This document shows positions 8,838 to 13,816 of a DNA stretch of 13,816 nucleotides, in pieces (the stretch's first letter is position 1; the number at the start of each line of letters is the position of its first letter). The translations under genes and the position numbers were made by a program. Source of the stretch: Larix sibirica (taxonomy: Eukaryota; Streptophyta; Pinopsida; Pinales; Pinaceae); assembly GCA_004151065.3 (NCBI GenBank), contig NWUY0300081892.1:1-13816 (forward strand), read 5' to 3'. Under the pieces are notes generated by a model that did no database searches, was not told the origin of the DNA, and saw only the letters and a list, made by a program, of their open reading frames with translations.

Positions 8838-9042
8838 AGGAGGTATTTTCCCTTTAGGTAGGTCCCCACATGTTTTGTAAGATAGTCCTAGTTCTCGTAA
8901 CATGTGTGAGTTGCACTAGTCTTAGGAGGGAGTTTCCCTTCATATAGCTCCCCACATGTTTTCCATTACCAATACAACACTTCATATTAGCACAAGAATA
9001 TTTAGTTAATTCATGGGAGTTCCCATTCATAATACTTCCCAT
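8838..9042. repeat. Degenerate 86/87-bp tandem repeat, about 2.4 units
   Basis: Three related cores occur at regular spacing. Core 1 (8838-8876) and core 2 (8924-8962) match at 33 of 39 bases without gaps, offset 86. Core 2 (8928-8955) and core 3 (9015-9042) match at 21 of 28, offset 87. They share GGGAGT or GGAGGT, TTCCC and TCCCCA-type strings. The one-base difference in spacing breaks any shared reading frame between cores 1 and 2, so a protein repeat is unlikely. Further TGGTCCC-type strings at about 8656, 8787, 9223 and 9282 suggest a wider repetitive zone, but at irregular spacing. Confidence 0.65.
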
Positions 9043-9087
9043 AGTTATCTCATCAACTTGCACATTCAAAGCACCTTCAAAGTTCAC

Positions 9088-10378
9088 CAGTGGTTTTCTT
9101 GTTCAATATGATGTAACCTTCCTTGGGCATCCCTTCTATTATGGTAATACATCTATCTGTTTATTCATATGTACATTGACATGGATCCCTTTGCACCATT
9201 ATCAGTTTATTGTATATTATCATGGTCCCCTATTCACCATGATGCTTTTGTGTTTATTATTGACCTGAATTCACTAAGTATTGGTCCCTATTATAACACA
9301 TTGAGATGTCTCGATGAGTTTGGATATACTTTGTTTATCCTTATTGAGACCTCATTCACTACTAGCCTATTTCTACTTCTAAGAGTGCTCCACTCCTTCC
9401 TTGGTACACTCATTTTTTCCCTATAAAAGAAACTATGATATATTTTCGTCATATGATCATCTCCTAACCTCATACATCAAGGGACAATCGTTATCAGACT
9501 AATATTTCTCCCTTCTGCAATTAGAGTTATTCAACATGATAATACACCATATCGTATGCATAACCAATCATAATCAATGACTCCATCTCTCTATGTGACC
9601 TCTCTTAGACAAATTGAAAACCTATCTGGAAATTGGCCATCAACAAACCTCCTCCTCATAGAATTGGACCTCCTTATGCTAATGTAGTTATTTAGTGCAA
9701 CAATAGAGTTGGCCCAATGCAATTGTTTATGAAAATAAGTGCAATACCAACACAAATGAAGACCCATAAAGTGTGCTACCCCTTTATGCACAAAATTTGG
9801 GAATATCAAGATTTACCTCCAAAAATCATGGCTTTTGACAATCAATACAAAGCATTGGAAATCACAAAAGCATCAATTTTGAGATGAAAATACAAGGATA
9901 ACCAAAAATTCACAAAAATCAAGCTTTTCTCCCTATTTGATCTCAAATAAGGAGAGTATTTTTCTAGGTTTCAACTTAGCAAGTACATAAGAAACCATGA
10001 GAGGCCACCTTATTCATCCCTATTCATTTATTTCTTCATCAAACTCCCTTTCATTCCATCTTCCACTGAACAGAGTTATGCTACCCTTTTCATGAGAGAT
10101 TGAGAACACCACTTCTTCCTATATCTCCCATGTAGCCTACGAGTACCAAATGAGTCAAGAGCATTCAAAGGAGTAAAGGACCCTCATGATGAAACATCTT
10201 GGAGACCATCCTCAAACTACTCCAAAGGTGCATACATTGTAAAGCCTGCATTCAATGGTAAACGACAAAGGTGAAACCATTCTTTATTGTGTGAAATCTC
10301 TTGTTTATGCACAATTTCTGAGTAAGATTCCTATGTATTAATCCCTTTACCTTTACTTGGTTAGTCGTTTTCTTTCAT
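9088..10378. other. Non-coding stretch, no gene recognised
   Basis: The longest minus-strand frame here (9591-9809) and the pair at 9169-9426 (plus) and 9291-9473 (minus) have no recognisable motif. Minus-strand peptides between 9810 and 9290 look mildly coding-like, rich in Arg, Asn and Ser, and are interrupted by stops, which could reflect the same possible minus-strand element. Nothing in the block identifies a function. Confidence 0.4.
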
Positions 10379-10408
10379 CACACTAATATTGTACACACTA
10401 ATATTGTA
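10379..10408. repeat. Perfect 15-bp tandem duplication
   Basis: CACACTAATATTGTA occurs at 10379-10393 and again, with no base between, at 10394-10408. Perfect identity means it is recent compared with the decay around it. It may come from replication slippage, or from a repaired double-strand break or transposon excision. Nothing lies between the copies. Confidence 0.9.
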
Positions 10409-10790
10409 TGTTTTCTAAGTGTGTAGCCCGTAAATTAGGTTTATGCTAACCCTTTGTTGCAAGAACCCATCAACAAGAATGCTACTTTGAAACAAAATTA
10501 AGATTTACTAAACAATGCTTAATTCAGACTAATTAAATTGGTTCATGTTCAGTTAATTTGCCATATACATCATAAATATTATAATATGATGCATGATATA
10601 ATTATGTAATGCTTGCCAACACTTTAATGATATTTTATATTTTATTATATATTTAATATCATACCTAATGCTCCCCAATCCTTCACCGTAGTTAATATCT
10701 AGTATGTACTTCATTTGAATGCATCAATGAGATTTGTGAAGTAAGGATTTGGAAGTGACACGTATTTAAGCTACATAGTGTAAGGTCTAA
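10409..10790. other. AT-rich stretch with inverted repeats
   Basis: No gene is visible. The part from about 10560 to 10665 is extremely AT-rich. It holds an exact 8-bp inverted repeat, ATGATATT (10627-10634) and AATATCAT (10655-10662), around a 20-base AT loop, and a looser CATCATA/TATGATG pair near 10567-10590. These could extrude as cruciforms or mark a relic MITE, but no terminal inverted repeat with target-site duplication was found. Confidence 0.45.
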
Positions 10791-10797
10791 TGAAACT

Positions 10798-10810
10798 CCT
10801 ATAAATAGAA
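10798..10810 (+). promoter_or_regulatory. TATA-like box, plus strand
   Basis: CCTATAAATAGAA matches the plant TATA consensus TATAAATA in a typical CC-flanked setting, and a moderately AT-rich, leader-like sequence follows. No open frame follows in the next few hundred bases. It could be the promoter of a solo LTR or of a lost element. LTR ends were not identified. Confidence 0.35.
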
Positions 10811-11344
10811 TGTATAACCAATTGTAATTGAGATCCATTCTACCATCTCCACAATTGAGCTTTAGCATTCTCACCAAGAAATGCTAAGGTGCTCATAAAT
10901 TATAGAACCTTGTACATATGTCAGTATAGTTTGTATATTTGATCAATGGGAGATCTAAAGGCCCCTAATGCTTAACATAAATCTCAACAACACTATAAAG
11001 ATCTACTTCATTTGTTTTTTTTAATCGATATTCAACATAACATCATGTCTACATACATAATGGAATTGAGGCATAGAGTTTTGGAATGAAAAGAGGTGTG
11101 TCATTGTGATGGAGAGATAAGATTTTAAAATCTCATTTTTGAAAATGAAGGGGAGCAAGTTGCTTTTATGACACTTGTATTGTCAATTAAACCAAATATT
11201 GTTTATGTTCTAATGAAAAAAGAATATGATTTTAATTAAACTTAAAAATGAATTGGTTAATGTTTATGTATAGTAATTATTCTTTGTCATAAAAATATGA
11301 TATTTAAAAAAAAATAGTTCACACATTTTATCAATGTGATATAT
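10811..11344. other. AT-rich stretch, no gene recognised
   Basis: This block lies between the TATA-like signal and the start of LINE-like sequence. It has no open frame of note, several A and T runs, and no recognisable repeat boundary. The composition changes near 11345 to the GT-richer LINE leader. Confidence 0.45.
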
Positions 11345-11980
11345 TTTCTTGACTGGCAGATATGGTTGTTGTAGGGTTTCGAGCTGAGCTGGTTCAGAAG
11401 GAGGCTGAGAATGGGTTTCGAAGGAGCATTTTTTGAGTATACAGCGACTTGGAGTCAAGCTAGTTCGATTTGAACCAGCCTAGTACCAGCCAAGTATAAA
11501 AAAAGTGGGAAATAATGTGTCCGGTGTTGCTCAAGATTTGCTTCTTTGGATACTTCGGTTCTCAGTTTCTTTTATTGGTTTGGTGGTCCCATTTCTTTTC
11601 CTAGGTACACTGTGGATTTTATTTTGGTCTTGGGTTATTCTGGTTATTTTATCCTCTGTTTTTCAGGCTTTTTGGCCTTTCTGGAAGACTCTTCAGTGGG
11701 TTCCAGGTGTTTCATCTACCTGGAATGATAGTCAAATGTAGGTTACTATTGGCCTTCGACAGGTTTGGCCAGTCTTAGGATTTGATGGCTAACCCTAACA
11801 CATTTGGACTACTATATTCCTCTTTGTCGTGTGACTCGAGGGATGGACCGGGTGATGGGGTCACCATTCTACAGGCCTAGTTTGTTTTCTGTCATTTTAT
11901 TTTATTTTCTATGGACATTTGCTGGTTAACTTTCCATTTGGTTGAGACACCTGCTGGTTTTGGTTGGGGTTTGGTCCCTA
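11345..11980 (+). other. Probable LINE 5' untranslated leader
   Basis: About 640 bases, GT-rich on the plus strand and unlike the AT-rich DNA to the left, lead into ORF1. GGGTTTCGA occurs twice (11374-11382 and 11413-11421), and GCTGGTTCA (11388-11396) has its inverse TGAACCAGC at 11471-11479, so a stem in the RNA is possible. Two overlapping open frames (11505-11741 and 11546-11728) would encode hydrophobic or aromatic-rich peptides because of the T-rich composition. They open at GTG and TTG, not ATG, and I do not regard them as genes. Confidence 0.5.
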
Positions 11981-13264
11981 ATGGGACGACAGCATAATAA
12001 TTTTGGTCTTTCTCCCTCAGCAGCTTTTGGGGGCTCTTTTCCATATTCTTCTATGGGGAAGAGTAGGAATGATAATGTTCCGTCTGATATTCCGGATATT
12101 GTAGCGCTTGCTTCGGAGAATATCCCTAAGTCACATACTGGATGGCCTTGTCGTTTCAAGGGTGAGAAGGCACGGAAACGGAGGTCAGTGAAGGTGCTAA
12201 AGGTGCGAGAAGGTTTGGCTCGGTTCCTCATTCCACAGGATACTAACTTATCTCGCATTGAAATGTTGAGCACTAGGGATATTGTCAGCCACCTGGAATT
12301 TACGCGTGGGGAACAAAAGGATTTGGTGGAATGGGTTCGAAGATATTAGTTACCTGTTGTAGGTGACATGCCCAGAGTAATGCAGCTATTGAATTGGTGG
12401 TTAATGTTTGTCTTCACTAAGCCTGAACATGTGGGCATTATTCTTAAGTGCTTCTGGTGTTTCAAGGAAGGATACCTATGCCTGAAGCGATGGCATTTAT
12501 CCTTTGACCCTCTGTGGGAGAAACAAAATATTTGTCACCTCTGGCTCCTTATTCCAGGCCTTCCTATCAAGCTTTGGACTGAAGAGATTCTGATGGGTAT
12601 TTCTAACTCGGTTGGTCGGTTTGTTCATTTAGATAATTCCTCTCTCCATGGTTTTGATCATCGGTCTGCTAGGGTGATGGTGGAATTTGAAATTGCTAAA
12701 GGGTTGCCTGCGGAGGTGGAGCTGGTGTGGGGGTCTAGGGTTTGGCACCAGAGGTTGGATTATTTCCGTATCCCTTTTCGTTGTCACATTTTCCAGAAGA
12801 CTGGACATGTTCAAGCTTTGTGTCCAGAGACTCTTGTTCGAGCGCACTGGTGGAATTCTTCTGAACAGTCTGGTTCCTCGACCAAAGTCTCTGCTAGCTC
12901 GGAGGGGGTTTCAGATGACTGTGCTGCAAATTTGGGTAAGAATTCTCCACGTATGGGATCTCCTATTCCATATGTCCCTAAGGAAGATTTGATGTTGGCT
13001 AAAGTAGCGAAGGATATCTTAGATAAGAAAATTGCTTCTAGTGATATTGTGTTAAAAATTGGGAAAGGGGAGGTCTTGTCTTTTGTCTTTCAGTCAGATT
13101 GCCATTCTGCTAGGTCTAAAATCTGTCGGGGTTTATTTGGGGAGAATTCTTTGCCTTCGGCTGATGGGGTGGAGTTTCCTTTATCCATGATAGGAGACAA
13201 GCCTCTGAATTTGATAATGTTGCTTGTGGAGATATTTTGGCTTCGGCCTAGCTTCAAACTGTAA
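11981..13264 (+). pseudogene. LINE ORF1 (DUF4283 and zinc knuckle), one internal stop
   Basis: ORF1 of plant L1 elements is an RNA-binding protein that works with ORF2 in retrotransposition. One frame runs from ATG 11981 to the stop at 13262-13264 with a single internal TAG at 12347-12349. The N-terminal part is a short basic region (KGEKARKRRSVKVLKVREG, about 12160-12216). The DUF4283 domain spans roughly 12230-12680, with W.L.FVF, a C...GYLCLKRWHLSFDP segment, and WLLIPGLPIKLW (12542-12577) as the typical pattern. The zinc knuckle reads CHIFQKTGHVQALC (12782-12823), C-x2-F-x4-H-x4-C, so the second Cys is Phe. A Ser-rich tail follows. After about 13200 the family-like reading moves to other frames, so the C-terminus is shifted. 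The stop, lost Cys and frameshift make it a pseudogene. The ATG at 11981 was chosen because the frame to its left opens only at TTG 11942. Confidence 0.85.
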
Positions 13265-13385
13265 TGTGTCAGGGTCTAGGGTTTCGGTCGGTTCTCCGGG
13301 AGGTCATAGGGTTGATTCGTCCTTATTGGAGCGTGGTCCTTATACCTTGGATGACTCTGTTTTATTGAATGAAGCCAGGCTATAG
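13254..13385 (+). pseudogene. LINE ORF1 C-terminal fragment in shifted frame
   Basis: Frame 3 continues the Ser/Gly-rich ORF1 tail after the main frame ends, with SNCNVSGSRVSVGSPGGHR and then LLERGPYTLDDSVLLNEARL before a TAG at 13383-13385. It overlaps the end of the previous frame by a few codons. The likely history is one or two small indels between about 13195 and 13250, because frame 1 also gives a plausible bridge (SEFDNVACGDILASA). The composition fits a LINE ORF1 tail, but no domain is recognisable. Confidence 0.5.
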
Positions 13386-13538
13386 GCCACATTCTGATGT
13401 GATTACTCCTTTACCTATTTATTCAAAAACCCTTCTCACAATCCTCATGTACAGTCAGTAATTCTGCTAGATTCCAGAATGTCACTATTCGGAAAGCCAA
13501 AAATCTGCTAGGAATAGGAAGAATATGGAAGATGATTT

Positions 13539-13670
13539 GATCCTGTTACTACTCCGGTGTCAGAAAGAATTAGATTAAATGAGGGTTTGGCTGGTATTAA
13601 TGTTGATTCTGGGGGATTGATTTGGTTGGGGGCTATCACACATCTGGAGGGATATTTTGGGAGGAGGTGA
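13539..13670 (+). pseudogene. LINE ORF1 extreme C-terminus, frame 3
   Basis: Frame 3 is open from about 13539 to the TGA at 13668-13670, giving DPVTTPVSERIRLNEGLAGI and ending LEGYFGRR. It is in the same frame as the 13254-13385 fragment, with several stops between. Its end, 50 bases before the ORF2 ATG, is the expected place for ORF1 to finish. No domain is present; the call rests on position, frame and orientation. Confidence 0.45.
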
Positions 13671-13720
13671 CTGCTTTGTCTGGGGGCCTTAGAGCTAGTT
13701 CCCCCTGTGAATGTTTCCTG

Positions 13721-13816
13721 ATGTCTATTTGCTCCCTCAATATTCGTGGGTTGGGTAGAGTTGCTCGAGTAAGGGCTCTATCCAATTTAATTGCTACTTC
13801 TCGACCTAGTATTTTG
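13721..13816 (+). CDS. LINE ORF2 start: endonuclease N-terminus (partial)
   Basis: ATG at 13721 opens a frame that stays open for 32 codons to the window edge. It begins MSICSLNIRGLGRVARVRAL and continues SNLIATSRPSIL. This is the start of the L1 apurinic-endonuclease-like domain, whose family pattern is an initial hydrophobic strand, then WN(V/I)RGLG with the catalytic Asn (Asn7 here), then R...L..L......P.I. ORF2 supplies the endonuclease that nicks target DNA and the reverse transcriptase that copies the RNA. The following QET motif with the catalytic Glu, and all of reverse transcriptase, lie beyond the window. Whether the full frame is intact cannot be judged. Confidence 0.8.
   Translation, partial: MSICSLNIRGLGRVARVRALSNLIATSRPSIL

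Larger units (their letters stand above)
11345..13816 (+). mobile_element. L1-type LINE (non-LTR retrotransposon), 5' part
   Basis: The segment shows the plant L1 order: a GT-rich leader, ORF1 with a DUF4283 domain and a CCHC-type zinc knuckle, a short spacer, then ORF2 starting with the endonuclease. The ORF1 remnant ends at a TGA at 13668-13670 and ORF2 begins with ATG at 13721, a spacer of 50 bases typical of this arrangement. The rest of ORF2 (endonuclease, reverse transcriptase) and the 3' end lie outside the window, so poly(A) and target-site duplication cannot be checked. The left boundary is placed only by the composition change and may be anywhere from about 11345 to 11500. The presence of leader and ORF1 means this copy is not strongly 5' truncated, unlike most LINE copies. 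Confidence 0.85.

Noticed and set aside
11460-11480. GTTCGATTT as a Pol III B box of a SINE or tRNA gene.
   Set aside because: The last position of the B-box consensus is not met, no A box sits at the right distance, and no cloverleaf can be drawn around it.
11505-11741. Hydrophobic 78-codon open frame upstream of LINE ORF1, a possible extra ORF or membrane peptide.
   Set aside because: It starts at GTG with no ATG until its last codon. The T-rich leader gives hydrophobic codons in any frame, and a second frame is open over the same bases.
11926-12273. A 115-codon minus-strand frame opposite the start of LINE ORF1.
   Set aside because: It mirrors the plus-strand ORF1 reading and has no motif; it is a shadow.
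12687-12992. A 101-codon plus-strand frame overlapping LINE ORF1 and a 72-codon minus-strand frame at 12629-12847.
   Set aside because: Both are out of frame with, or antisense to, the recognised DUF4283 and zinc-knuckle coding sequence and show no motifs.

Overview
The window looks like intergenic nuclear DNA from a plant with a large, repeat-rich genome. It is AT-rich and has no intact host gene, rRNA, tRNA or CRISPR array that I can support. What can be recognised are decayed retrotransposons of three plant classes. The Ty3-type gag resembles elements I associate with conifers, so a gymnosperm is my best guess. That is an inference from protein style, not a demonstrated assignment.

Layout, left to right. 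(1) 1-949, plus strand: the middle of a dead Ty1/copia polyprotein, with the integrase C-terminal half (one in-frame stop) followed after a frame change by the start of reverse transcriptase (three stops). (2) 950-1993: AT-rich, nothing identified. (3) 1994 to about 4500, plus strand: a Ty3/gypsy-type remnant with a Pro/Ser-rich gag N-terminus, a frame change, a gag domain with eight or more stops, a weaker gag C-terminal or linker remnant, a polypurine tract and an LTR-like segment containing two short tandem duplications. No protease active site, reverse transcriptase, RNase H or integrase lies between gag and the polypurine tract. (4) About 4500-6610: non-coding, ending in a very AT-rich block. 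(5) About 6610-9820: no intact gene. Promoter-like and leader-like signals on the minus strand suggest an old minus-strand retroelement, and a degenerate 86/87-bp tandem repeat and a perfect short palindrome lie inside it. (6) 9820-11340: non-coding, with a perfect 15-bp tandem duplication, AT-rich inverted repeats and an isolated TATA-like promoter signal. (7) About 11345-13816, plus strand: the 5' part of an L1-type LINE, with a GT-rich leader, an ORF1 with a DUF4283 domain and a damaged CCHC zinc knuckle, and the first 32 codons of the ORF2 endonuclease, cut by the window edge.

The LINE is the best preserved element: its first 428 codon positions carry a single internal stop. The copia and gypsy pieces have many stops and frame changes and are clearly dead. 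The elements are independent insertions and do not form a pathway. I found no convincing undescribed system. The observations most worth a second look are the gag-plus-LTR arrangement without pol, the 86/87-bp tandem repeat, and the possible minus-strand LTR and leader around 7000-7270.
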